A DNA stretch of 64,000 nucleotides from Anaerolineae bacterium (GTDB lineage: Bacteria; Chloroflexota; Anaerolineae; Aggregatilineales; Phototrophicaceae), in assembly GCA_022823945.1 (NCBI GenBank), contig JAJEBK010000043.1, forward strand, positions 1-64,000, read 5' to 3'. Under the pieces are notes generated by a model. The model worked only from the letters and a program-made list of their open reading frames with translations. It ran no database searches and was not told the DNA's origin. The first letter of the stretch is position 1; each line of letters starts with the position of its first letter. Positions 13,889 through 22,026 of the stretch are shown here, one piece after another. Position numbers and translations under genes: made by a program.

Positions 13889-15427
13889 TCAGCAGCCTGT
13901 AGCCGCGTCGCCATAGAAGGCGGCCTGCTGGTCGGGATGCCGCTGATACAGGCGCGTCATCTGGCGCAGCTTGTCTTTGACCGGGTCATCCAGGTCGGCG
14001 TCCACGATGCGCCACGACCAGTTGCCGGCTGGCAAGCCCGGTTTGTTCATGCGCGCCAACTCGCCCAGCCCCAGCACATCTTGCATGGGCAAGATGCAGG
14101 CGCGCGCCGGTGAGCGCATGCCTGTACGCGCCAGTGTCCAAACGATGTCATGCACCTCATGCCCCAGGTAAGCCTCGACAAAGGCGCGTGTATCGGCAGC
14201 GACTTCACTTTCCCACCAGCCGAGCGTGGTGTTGTTGTCGTGTGTGCCAGTATACACGATGCAATTGGTCTTGTGGTTGTGCGGCAAGAAAGGGTTGGCG
14301 GGGTCGCTCCAGGCAAATTGCAGCACCTTCATGCCCGGCAAGCCAAAGTCGTCGCGCAACTTCTCGACCTGCGGCGTGATGACACCCAGATCCTCGGCGA
14401 TGATGGGCAGCTCGCCCAGTTCTGACAAGATAGCTTCGAAGAATCTGTGGCCTGGTCCAGGCCTCCAGGCACCCTTCACCGCAGTTGGCTCTGTCGCCGG
14501 GATGCGCCAATAGGCTTCAAAGCCACGAAAGTGGTCGATGCGGATTGTGTCGACCAGCCGCAGCAAAAACCGCAGCCGCTGCAGCCACCATCTGTAGCCA
14601 TCGGCAGCCATGACCTCCCAGCGATAGAGCGGGTTGCCCCAGCGCTGACCAGTCGGACTGAAATAGTCGGGTGGCACGCCAGCCACCGCTGTCGGCTGAC
14701 CATCCGCATCCAGAAAATAGTCGTCCTGGCGCGCCCATACATCGGCGCTGTCATGCGCTACAAAAATGGGCAGGTCGCCAAAGAGTTGGATGCCGCGCCT
14801 GTTGGCATAGGCTTTCAGCGCCGACCACTGCCGATTGAAGAGCCACTGGCGGAAGCGCTCACGGTCAATTTGCTGCGCATATTCGCCCGCCGCCCACTTC
14901 AACGCAGTTGGATCGCGCCGCCGCAATTCGCTCTCCCATTCGACCCAGGGGCGCAGTTGATGGGCTTGCTTCAAGGCGACAAATAGCGCGAAGTCTTCCA
15001 GCCAATACCGATTGTGCGCCACGAATTGCTCAAAAGCCGCTTGCAGCAACGTGTCTGGGCGGTCGCAGAAGTGGCGATGAGCCTTCGCCAGCATACGCTC
15101 ATGAAAAGGGATGACCCAGCCATAATCGGCGCGCTCGGCGGGGAAGGGCGGGGCATTTGCCAGGTCGCGCGCGGTCAGCAGCCCATCATCGACCAGACGA
15201 TCCAGGCTGATCAGGTTGCAGTTGCCGGCGAAAGCGGAAAGCGTCTGATAGGGCGAATCGCCATAGCTGGTTGGTCCCAGTGGCAGCACTTGCCAGATCG
15301 ACTGTCCCTGTGCCGCCAGCCAATCCACAAAGCGATAGGCGCCCGAGCCCAGATCCCCAATGCCATATTTGCCCGGCAGCGAAGTCGGGTGCAGCAAGAT
15401 ACCGCTGGCGCGCCCCTGCAAGCGCAT
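13889..15427 (-). CDS. malQ: 4-alpha-glucanotransferase (amylomaltase)
   Basis: 512-residue GH77 disproportionating enzyme. It opens RASGILLHPTSLPG and IGDLG, has SYGDSPYQTLSAFAGN and DLPIFVAHDSADVW, then the catalytic motifs RIDHFRGFEAYW (nucleophile Asp), IIAEDLG (acid/base Glu) and YTGTHDNNT (Asp stabiliser). The ATG follows the hisS stop by a single base (TGA-T-ATG). The sequence upstream of this ATG in the same frame runs through hisS and is not coding. Works with the adjacent GH13 enzyme on alpha-glucans. Confidence 0.94.
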   Translation of the reverse strand: MRLQGRASGILLHPTSLPGKYGIGDLGSGAYRFVDWLAAQGQSIWQVLPLGPTSYGDSPYQTLSAFAGNCNLISLDRLVDDGLLTARDLANAPPFPAERADYGWVIPFHERMLAKAHRHFCDRPDTLLQAAFEQFVAHNRYWLEDFALFVALKQAHQLRPWVEWESELRRRDPTALKWAAGEYAQQIDRERFRQWLFNRQWSALKAYANRRGIQLFGDLPIFVAHDSADVWARQDDYFLDADGQPTAVAGVPPDYFSPTGQRWGNPLYRWEVMAADGYRWWLQRLRFLLRLVDTIRIDHFRGFEAYWRIPATEPTAVKGAWRPGPGHRFFEAILSELGELPIIAEDLGVITPQVEKLRDDFGLPGMKVLQFAWSDPANPFLPHNHKTNCIVYTGTHDNNTTLGWWESEVAADTRAFVEAYLGHEVHDIVWTLARTGMRSPARACILPMQDVLGLGELARMNKPGLPAGNWSWRIVDADLDDPVKDKLRQMTRLYQRHPDQQAAFYGDAATGC

Positions 15428-15428
15428 A

Positions 15429-16757
15429 TCAACTGCCCGCCAGCAGCGCCTGCGCTGCGTAGCCGATATCTTCCAGATCGACGAAAAGCTCGTACCCGTC
15501 GGCCAGCCGCCGCAGTTTGACAACGCCCGCGCTGATTTCCTCCGAGCCGGCGATCGCCACCAGAGGGATGCCTTTGCGGTCGGCATAGGCGATTTGCCGC
15601 CCCAGCTTGCGTGATTCCAGGTGCAGCTCGGCATTGATGCCCGCTTCCCGCAGCGCCTCGGCGATTCGTAGCGATTCGTGGCGGGTGTCCGCGCCGAACA
15701 CAGTGACCAGCGCCTGCACCAATGTCCCGCCCAGCTCGGCAGGATACAAATCCAGCGCGTCCAGCAGGTCGATGATGCGCTCAATGCCAAAGGATGTGCC
15801 AGTGGTGGGCAAGCTCTGGCGGCGAAACATGCCGATCAGGTTGTCATACCGTCCGCCACCGGTGATGCTGCCCAGGTTGGGCTGTGAGATGACTGTTTCG
15901 AATATCGGTCCGGTGTAATAACCCAATCCGCGCACCATGGTGAAGTCGAAGTCGTAATGCTCGGCGGGCACACCTGCCGCTGCCAGCAAGTCAGCCAGCT
16001 CGCGCAGTTCTCCCAGCCCATTTTCACCTTTGCCCAGCGCATCCTCGATCTGGTCGAGGCTGGCGGTGCCCGGCGCATGCGCTTGCAGCAGGTCCATCAT
16101 ACGGCTGATTGCGTCTTCAGCGATGCCCCGCGCAGCTAGCTCGGCGCGAACGCCATCCGCGCCCAGTTTGTCGTATTTGTCGACGCTGCGATACAAATCG
16201 GGCAACTGGTCGGCGGGCAAACCCGAGAAAGCGCCAATGGCAGTCAACAAGCGCCGGTGGTTGATCTTGATGACAAATTGTGGAAAGCCCAGCCGACTCA
16301 AAATCTGCTGCATCATGATGACAATTTCCGCGTCTGCCATCACTCCCGCCACGCCCACGATATCGGCATCGCACTGGTAAAATTCCCGATAGCGTCCACG
16401 TTGCGGGCGTTCGCCACGAAAGACCGGCGCGATGTGGTAGCGCTTGAAGGGCAGATGCAGCTGGCTTTCGTGCTGCGCCACCACGCGCGCCAAGGGCACA
16501 GTCAAATCATAGCGCATGGCTAGCGGTTCGCTGGCGCTGCGTCCATGCTGCGCGCTGAATATCAACTGCTCGGCGTCTTCTCCATATTTGCCAAAGAGCG
16601 TCTCGCGCAGCTCCAGGATGGGCGTATCCAGCGGATCAAACCCGAAGCGCTCGAAAATTTCGGTGATGCAACCGATGACATAACGCCGCCGCAGCATCGC
16701 CCGCGGCAGAAAATCCCGAAAGCCTTTGGGCGCGCGCGGCTTGATGAACTGGCTCAT
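15429..16757 (-). CDS. hisS: histidyl-tRNA synthetase
   Basis: 442-residue class II synthetase. Motif 1 region lies around FDPLDTPILE, RYDLTVPLARV and the motif 2 stretch FRGERPQRGRYREFYQCD are clear, and the His-A motif appears as RGLGYYTGPIFE; GTSFGIERI is motif 3. A C-terminal anticodon-binding domain follows (VTVFGADTRHE...). GGAG lies 5 bases before the ATG at 16757; a TTG 6 codons earlier overlaps the DinB stop. Unusually it is followed at once by malQ. Confidence 0.95.
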   Translation of the reverse strand: MSQFIKPRAPKGFRDFLPRAMLRRRYVIGCITEIFERFGFDPLDTPILELRETLFGKYGEDAEQLIFSAQHGRSASEPLAMRYDLTVPLARVVAQHESQLHLPFKRYHIAPVFRGERPQRGRYREFYQCDADIVGVAGVMADAEIVIMMQQILSRLGFPQFVIKINHRRLLTAIGAFSGLPADQLPDLYRSVDKYDKLGADGVRAELAARGIAEDAISRMMDLLQAHAPGTASLDQIEDALGKGENGLGELRELADLLAAAGVPAEHYDFDFTMVRGLGYYTGPIFETVISQPNLGSITGGGRYDNLIGMFRRQSLPTTGTSFGIERIIDLLDALDLYPAELGGTLVQALVTVFGADTRHESLRIAEALREAGINAELHLESRKLGRQIAYADRKGIPLVAIAGSEEISAGVVKLRRLADGYELFVDLEDIGYAAQALLAGS

Positions 16758-16771
16758 TTGCGCTCCGCGGT

Positions 16772-17362
16772 TCAACCAGACCGTGCGGCCAGGGCTTGCC
16801 GGCGAACTTCTTCAATCTGCGCATAATGCCCGACTTCGTGCGATAGACCAAAGAGAAAGGCGGCTGGCGCATTCATATGCCCAAAGCGCGCCGTGAATCG
16901 CTCGGAAATGTCGCGCACAGTATCAAGCAGCGGCGCTTGGGGCCAAGTTTCCAGGTAGGCATTGCGCATGCGCCGGCTTTCTTCCAGGCGCTGCCGCACT
17001 TGCGCTACCGTCTGTATGTCGCGCCAGGGGGTCTCGTAACGCGGACGTTCTGAGGCAGGCACGCCACGCGCCAATAGCGAGCTCAGCGCCGCGCCTTCTT
17101 CGCTGCTGGCAGTCACATGCGCGATGAGATGTCCGAAATTCCAGCCGATCTCTTCTTCGCCCTCGACAGCAAAAGGGTCGCTGGCATCGGGGTCCTCGGG
17201 ATCGAATACGATATCCGCATCGGTCAAGCCGTCCAACTGGCTGAGCAAAAAGTCGATGCTCTCGTCGCTGAGGGCGCGCAGGTCCGCGCGCCCGATATTC
17301 TCGCGCGTCGCGTAGTCCATGAAGCTTAGCTCGCCTTCGCGCATGGGGATAAAGTCGATCAT
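16772..17362 (-). CDS. DinB superfamily protein
   Basis: 196 residues, four-helix-bundle DinB/YfiT type. The metal-site pattern is visible: NFGHLIAHVTAS around 74-85 gives the first histidine, and LSHEVGHYAQIEEVRRQ near 172-188 supplies the HxxxHxxQ pair. Such proteins are thiol-dependent metal enzymes or damage-inducible proteins of unknown substrate. It is the first gene of the operon continuing into hisS, and its stop lies 15 bases before the hisS ATG. Confidence 0.75.
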   Translation of the reverse strand: MIDFIPMREGELSFMDYATRENIGRADLRALSDESIDFLLSQLDGLTDADIVFDPEDPDASDPFAVEGEEEIGWNFGHLIAHVTASSEEGAALSSLLARGVPASERPRYETPWRDIQTVAQVRQRLEESRRMRNAYLETWPQAPLLDTVRDISERFTARFGHMNAPAAFLFGLSHEVGHYAQIEEVRRQALAARSG

Positions 17363-17528
17363 AAGATGTCTCCTGGGCTTGCAGATGATTGTGCTTTCAT
17401 TCTACCGATGCTGGTCGATAAGACAAGCTGGCATACGAACACTCCCTGCCACAGCACGGCTTTGTGTCTTGGCGGGACTTGTGGTTAAATCTGGGCAGGG
17501 CAAGAAGCTACTGCGAAAGTGCGCCACC

Positions 17529-19550
17529 ATGCTGACCGATGTCGAAAAAATGCTTTTCATCTTGCTGGCGCTGCTGTCTATCGGCGCGGCGGCGGCTGGC
17601 TTTCGTGAAATGTGGCAGATTATTCAGCGCGGCACGGGCCAGCTGCATCTGGAGCGCATCATCCCGCGGGCGCTGCAGGCTCTCGCCATCTATCTCACGC
17701 AGCGCACGACTCTGAAAACGCGCCCCTTGACCAGCGCCATTCATTGGGGCGTGGTGCTGGGCTTCACCTATTACTTCCTCGTTAATATCGTCGACCTGCT
17801 GCACGGCTTCGCGCACGATTTTGATGCGCAATTGGCACAGTTGGGCGGGCTTTACGATGCCTATCGCCTGTTGGCTGATGCGCTGAGTGTGGTGGTGCTG
17901 GCGGGCATCGTCTACTTCCTGCTGCGGCGTTTTACGCTGCCCAATCGCCACGCCCTGCGCTTTCATGACAATATCCTGCTGCATCCCAAGGCTGCCGCTG
18001 GCGCAATCGCCCACGACTCGCTGATTGTGGCATTCTTCATCCTGCTGCATGTCGGCGCGCGCTTCCTGGGCGAGTCGGTGGCGGTGGCGCAGTATGGGGC
18101 GGATGCCTATATGCCTTTTGCGTCGGCTGTTGCGGGCATCTGGAGCGGGCTGAATGCCGATGCCCTGCACTTCGCTCGGCATATTTGCTGGTGGCTGGCG
18201 CTGGGCGGCGTGCTGGTGTTTTTGCCCTACTTCCCACAGAGCAAGCACGCGCATTTGTTCATGGCGCCGTTGAACTTTCTGACGCGTCCGCAGCGGCGCT
18301 CCCTGGGTGCGTTGACGACGCTCGACTTTGCAGACGAATCGCTCGAACAATTCGGCGCGGGGCGCTTGGAAGACTTGTCGATGACTCAGCTTCTTGACGG
18401 TTTTGCGTGTATCATGTGCAACCGCTGCCAAGATGTCTGCCCAGCCTATGCGACTGGCAAAGAATTGTCGCCGGCTGCGCTGGAAGTCAACAAACGATTT
18501 GTATTGAAAGACAACTGGGAGGCGCTGGCTGGTGGAGCAGAGACAGAGCAGACGCTGGCGGGTGGGCTGCTCAGTGAATCGGCTTTGTGGGCGTGTACGG
18601 CTTGTGGGGCTTGCATTGATATCTGCCCGGTCGGCAACGAGCCCATGTTCGACATCCTGGATATCCGCCGCGATTCTGTGCTGATGCAAGGCGAATTTCC
18701 TGCCGAGCTGGGCGGCGCGTTCAATGGCATGGAACGGCAAGGCAATCCCTGGCAAATCGCCGAGCCGCGCGACAACTGGACTTCGGCGCTGGACTTCCTT
18801 GTGCCGACAATCGCTGAAAATCCCGATTGCGACCTGCTGTATTGGACGGGCTGCGCCGTGAGTTACGATCCGCGCGCCCAGGAGACAGCTCGAGCGCTGG
18901 TCAAGCTGCTGCACGCCGCCGATGTCAACTTCGCCATCCTGGGGGAGCGCGAACGTTGCACTGGCGATGTCGCTCGCCGCGCCGGCAACGAATACCTGCA
19001 CAGCGAAATGGCGACGATGAATGTCGAGACGCTGAACGAAATCGCGCCCAGGCGCATCGTGGTGACTTGTCCGCATTGCCTGCACAATATCGGGACGGAG
19101 TACCCGGCTTTTGGCGGCGATTATGAAATCGTCCATCACACCGAGCTGATCGCCGAGTTGATCGAAGCGGGCCAGCTGCCGGCGCGCGCGAATCCCGCTG
19201 GCTGGAGCAATGTAACTTTCCATGACCCCTGCTATCTGGGTCGTCACAACGATGTGCTGGATGCGCCCCGCGATGTCCTGAGCGCCCAAGCCATCCCGTT
19301 GATAGAGATGCCCCGCAACCGCAAAAACTCCTTCTGCTGTGGCGCTGGCGGCGCGCAATTCTGGAAAGAAGAAGAGCCCGGCGAGCAGAAAGTCAGCCTG
19401 GAACGGTATCAGGAAGCTATCGAGACAGGCGCGGAAACGCTCGCTGTCGGCTGTCCCTTCTGCATGCGCATGTTCGAAGACGCCCGCAATGAACTGGCCG
19501 GCGGTCCCCGCGTCCTCGATATCGCCGAAGTCGTGGCCGCGGAGCTATGA
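17529..19550 (+). CDS. membrane Fe-S oxidoreductase: NarI-like plus HdrD-like domains
   Basis: 673 residues. The N-terminal 270 residues hold several membrane helices (for example MLFILLALLSIGAAAAG, SAIHWGVVLGFTYYFLVNIV, ICWWLALGGVLVFLPYF) with histidines like the cytochrome b subunit NarI. Two 4Fe-4S motifs follow, CIMCNRCQDVCP near 294 and CTACGACIDICP near 356. The last 240 residues carry CCG-domain motifs: WTGC near 440, CPHC near 514, DPCYLGRHN near 568, CCGAGG near 603 and CPFC near 642. It likely passes electrons between membrane quinone and a cytoplasmic partner. Partner genes are not adjacent. An upstream in-frame extension overlaps the divergent DinB start and is not supported. Confidence 0.85.
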   Translation: MLTDVEKMLFILLALLSIGAAAAGFREMWQIIQRGTGQLHLERIIPRALQALAIYLTQRTTLKTRPLTSAIHWGVVLGFTYYFLVNIVDLLHGFAHDFDAQLAQLGGLYDAYRLLADALSVVVLAGIVYFLLRRFTLPNRHALRFHDNILLHPKAAAGAIAHDSLIVAFFILLHVGARFLGESVAVAQYGADAYMPFASAVAGIWSGLNADALHFARHICWWLALGGVLVFLPYFPQSKHAHLFMAPLNFLTRPQRRSLGALTTLDFADESLEQFGAGRLEDLSMTQLLDGFACIMCNRCQDVCPAYATGKELSPAALEVNKRFVLKDNWEALAGGAETEQTLAGGLLSESALWACTACGACIDICPVGNEPMFDILDIRRDSVLMQGEFPAELGGAFNGMERQGNPWQIAEPRDNWTSALDFLVPTIAENPDCDLLYWTGCAVSYDPRAQETARALVKLLHAADVNFAILGERERCTGDVARRAGNEYLHSEMATMNVETLNEIAPRRIVVTCPHCLHNIGTEYPAFGGDYEIVHHTELIAELIEAGQLPARANPAGWSNVTFHDPCYLGRHNDVLDAPRDVLSAQAIPLIEMPRNRKNSFCCGAGGAQFWKEEEPGEQKVSLERYQEAIETGAETLAVGCPFCMRMFEDARNELAGGPRVLDIAEVVAAEL

Positions 19551-20149
19551 AGACAGCGCGGATGGCAGCCTTCGATTTCAGCGAAATTCCGGTCCTGGAA
19601 ACGGCGCGGTTGCGGCTGCGGCGCATCAGCCCGTCCGATTGCGACGACTGGCTGGCGGTCTTCCAGAGCCCGGGCGCAATCGACTGGCTGAGCGACTTTG
19701 AACAGGTGCCGCGTCCCGCAGAAATCCTGGACATCGTCGAATGGTCGGATGCGGTTTTTGCGGCGAAGACGGGCATACGCTGGGCGCTCACGCTCAAGCC
19801 AGGCGACAGGCTGATAGGCTCCTGCGGATTTCACGAGTATTTGCCAACGCACCACTATGCTGAAATCGGCTATGAGCTGCATTCGGAGTATTGGCGGCGC
19901 GGGCTGATGAGCGAGGCGGTCGCGGCGGTCATGCGCTTTTGTTTTGACAGGCTGTCGCTGCATCGCCTGGCTGCGGATACAACCGAGGGCAACGCGGCAT
20001 CGGCGGCGCTGCTGCAAAAGCTGGGTTTTTCGCTGGAAGGCGTTCTGCGCGAGCGCGTTTTTTGGCGGGGCGATCATCACAATTTGTGGCTGTTCAGCTT
20101 GCTGGAGCCAGAATATCGCGGGCTGGTCGAGGCGGGGCTGCTGGCGTGA
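19547..20149 (+). CDS. GNAT N-acetyltransferase, RimJ/RimL type
   Basis: 200 residues. ETARLRLRRISPSDCDDW near the start, GSCGFHEYLPTHHYAEIGYELHSEYWRRGLMSEA around 93-126 (acetyl-CoA loop WRRGLM), and HRLAADTTEGNAASAALLQKLGF in the C-terminal half are classic for ribosomal-protein-type acetyltransferases acting on N-termini or small molecules. ATGA overlaps the preceding stop (19547-19550), so it is translationally coupled to the NarI/HdrD gene, although a functional link is not obvious. Confidence 0.88.
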   Translation: MKTARMAAFDFSEIPVLETARLRLRRISPSDCDDWLAVFQSPGAIDWLSDFEQVPRPAEILDIVEWSDAVFAAKTGIRWALTLKPGDRLIGSCGFHEYLPTHHYAEIGYELHSEYWRRGLMSEAVAAVMRFCFDRLSLHRLAADTTEGNAASAALLQKLGFSLEGVLRERVFWRGDHHNLWLFSLLEPEYRGLVEAGLLA

Positions 20150-22026
20150 AAGCGCGCAAAGCCGATTTCCTGGCTGCGCTGACATTGATTCTGCTGGTCG
20201 GCTTTGCGATTGGCGCGGCGCAATTGAATGCCGATGCGATCTGGACGGATGAGCTGTATTCGCTGGCGAATATCGGCGCGTTTGATCCGCCCTACAGCCC
20301 GGCGCAGATCATCGACTCGCTGGCGCGATACAGCCCCCAGCACACGCCACTCTTTTATTTCATCAGCGCAAGTTGGGCACAGTTAGCCGGCTGGTCGCAA
20401 TTTTCCATGCGCCTGGTCTCGCTCTTCGCTGGCAGCTTGTTCATCGCCTGCCTGGTTCGTTTGTGCGCCGATCTGTTCGGTCGTGGCGCTGGCATGACCG
20501 GCGCTTGTCTGGCGGCGACATCGGCTTTCCTGCTGGTGTCCTTCCACGAGATTCGCATGTATACCTTGATGCTGATGCTGGCGGCGATGCACGCGGTCTG
20601 TTATTGGCGGCTGGCCTATGGGCGCGCGCAAGGCAGGGGCACGGCGCTGTGCTTGGTCATGACGGCGGCTGCCTTGCTCTACACGCACATGTTTTCGGCG
20701 ATTTTGCTGGCGGCGCTGGGGCTGCACCATCTGTTCTTTGCGCTGCGTCGCAAGCATGGCTGGCGCATTGTCGCTGGCTGGCTGGCTGCGGGCCTATTGT
20801 TCTTGCCTTATGTGCCGGTAGTCTATGCAGGCTTCCTGGAAGTGACGACCAAGCCCTCGACAGTCACAGCCGCTTTTGCCGCGCCAGAGCTGCTGGAAAC
20901 CCTGGCGACTTTGCTCGGCAACGGATCGCCATGGATCTGCCTGCTGCTGTGTCTGCTGCTGTTGTGGCGTCTGTGGCATCTGCGCGGACGGGTTGCCCTG
21001 CGCTGGACAGCCTTCGCTGCGCTGATGCTGGCGGTGCTGCTGGCCTTCAATCAGCAATTCCAGCTGATCGGCTTGTATCGGTCGCGGTATTTGCTGATAT
21101 TGTGGCTGCCCATTCTGACGCTCTTCGCTTATGCCATCAGCGCTGGCGGCAAGCCCCTGTTCGTTGGTCTGTGTCTGCTGCTGTGGGGCGCTTTGGGCTG
21201 GGGATTTCAGCGCTCGCAAGACTTCAGCGCCTATGTGGGCGGGATGGTCTATGCCAGTCGCTATCCCAACTTGCAGCATGCGGTGACGGGCTTGCGCGAC
21301 CAGATACAGGAACACGAAACCATCATCGGCTTTACGGGTTCGGATTACATCAACAGCGACCGCAAGCACGGCGTCAGCCCTGCCGATTATTACACCCAGG
21401 CGCAGCTGGGCATCGATGGCGCGTTTATTCCCGATCGGCTGAGCGGCGAACGACTGTCGTCCGCGCTGGAGGAGCAGATCGACAGCCACCCCTTCCTGGT
21501 GTTCATTTATGAGCCTTATAATCTTCCCGAAAACCTGGACGAGGCTCGCGCCGCCATCAGCGCCGGCTTTCATGCCTGTGCGATACTTGTCGATGATGAC
21601 CAGCTCTTTGCCCAACGCTATATCGACAACGCGCTCAAATGCGATCATGCGCGCCAGGCAATCCTCTTTGAAAATGGCATCCGCATTGTGGATCGCTTCG
21701 TCCGCCGTGATGCCGCGGACGACCGGCTGCGCATCGTGACCGGCTGGGATGTTCCGCGCGATGAACTGCTGGCGCTGTACAATGTATCCTGGCAAATCAT
21801 CACTGCTGACGGGCGCAATGTGGCGCAGAGCGACCGCCACCTCGATGCAGAACTTCTCAAGTGGGTTGACATTGACTTGTCTACCGCGAACCTGGCTGCC
21901 GGTGATTATCGCGTCTTCGTCATTGTCTACGAGCGCCAGACCATGCAAAAAATCTCGGGCATAGATGTGGCAACCGGGCAGACCGCCAACATGTTTCCGA
22001 TCTACCAATTCAGCATTGAAAGCTAG
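20146..22026 (+). CDS. PMT-like membrane glycosyltransferase, tandem paralogue 1
   Basis: 626 residues starting at a GTG that overlaps the previous stop (GTGA, 20146-20149). About a dozen hydrophobic helices fill residues 10-400. The first loop carries WTDELYS (near residue 28), the acidic motif of ArnT/PMT-type GT-C transferases, and FHEIRMYTL near 137 is the conserved Arg-Tyr loop. These enzymes use polyprenyl-phosphate sugars outside the membrane. After residue 420 come soluble parts: an unrecognised domain, then about 95 residues from LRIVTGWDV with a beta-sandwich look. It is closely paired with the next gene. Confidence 0.8.
   Translation: MKARKADFLAALTLILLVGFAIGAAQLNADAIWTDELYSLANIGAFDPPYSPAQIIDSLARYSPQHTPLFYFISASWAQLAGWSQFSMRLVSLFAGSLFIACLVRLCADLFGRGAGMTGACLAATSAFLLVSFHEIRMYTLMLMLAAMHAVCYWRLAYGRAQGRGTALCLVMTAAALLYTHMFSAILLAALGLHHLFFALRRKHGWRIVAGWLAAGLLFLPYVPVVYAGFLEVTTKPSTVTAAFAAPELLETLATLLGNGSPWICLLLCLLLLWRLWHLRGRVALRWTAFAALMLAVLLAFNQQFQLIGLYRSRYLLILWLPILTLFAYAISAGGKPLFVGLCLLLWGALGWGFQRSQDFSAYVGGMVYASRYPNLQHAVTGLRDQIQEHETIIGFTGSDYINSDRKHGVSPADYYTQAQLGIDGAFIPDRLSGERLSSALEEQIDSHPFLVFIYEPYNLPENLDEARAAISAGFHACAILVDDDQLFAQRYIDNALKCDHARQAILFENGIRIVDRFVRRDAADDRLRIVTGWDVPRDELLALYNVSWQIITADGRNVAQSDRHLDAELLKWVDIDLSTANLAAGDYRVFVIVYERQTMQKISGIDVATGQTANMFPIYQFSIES

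Noticed and set aside
17508..19358. 616-codon open frame on the minus strand opposite the NarI/HdrD-like gene
   Set aside because: Its translation is R/Q/H-rich without motifs, it has no promoter or ribosome site, and the plus strand has complete Fe-S motifs.
20794..22008. 404-codon minus-strand frame opposite the first glycosyltransferase
   Set aside because: Low-complexity Q/H/R-rich translation and no initiation signals; the plus strand is clearly coding.
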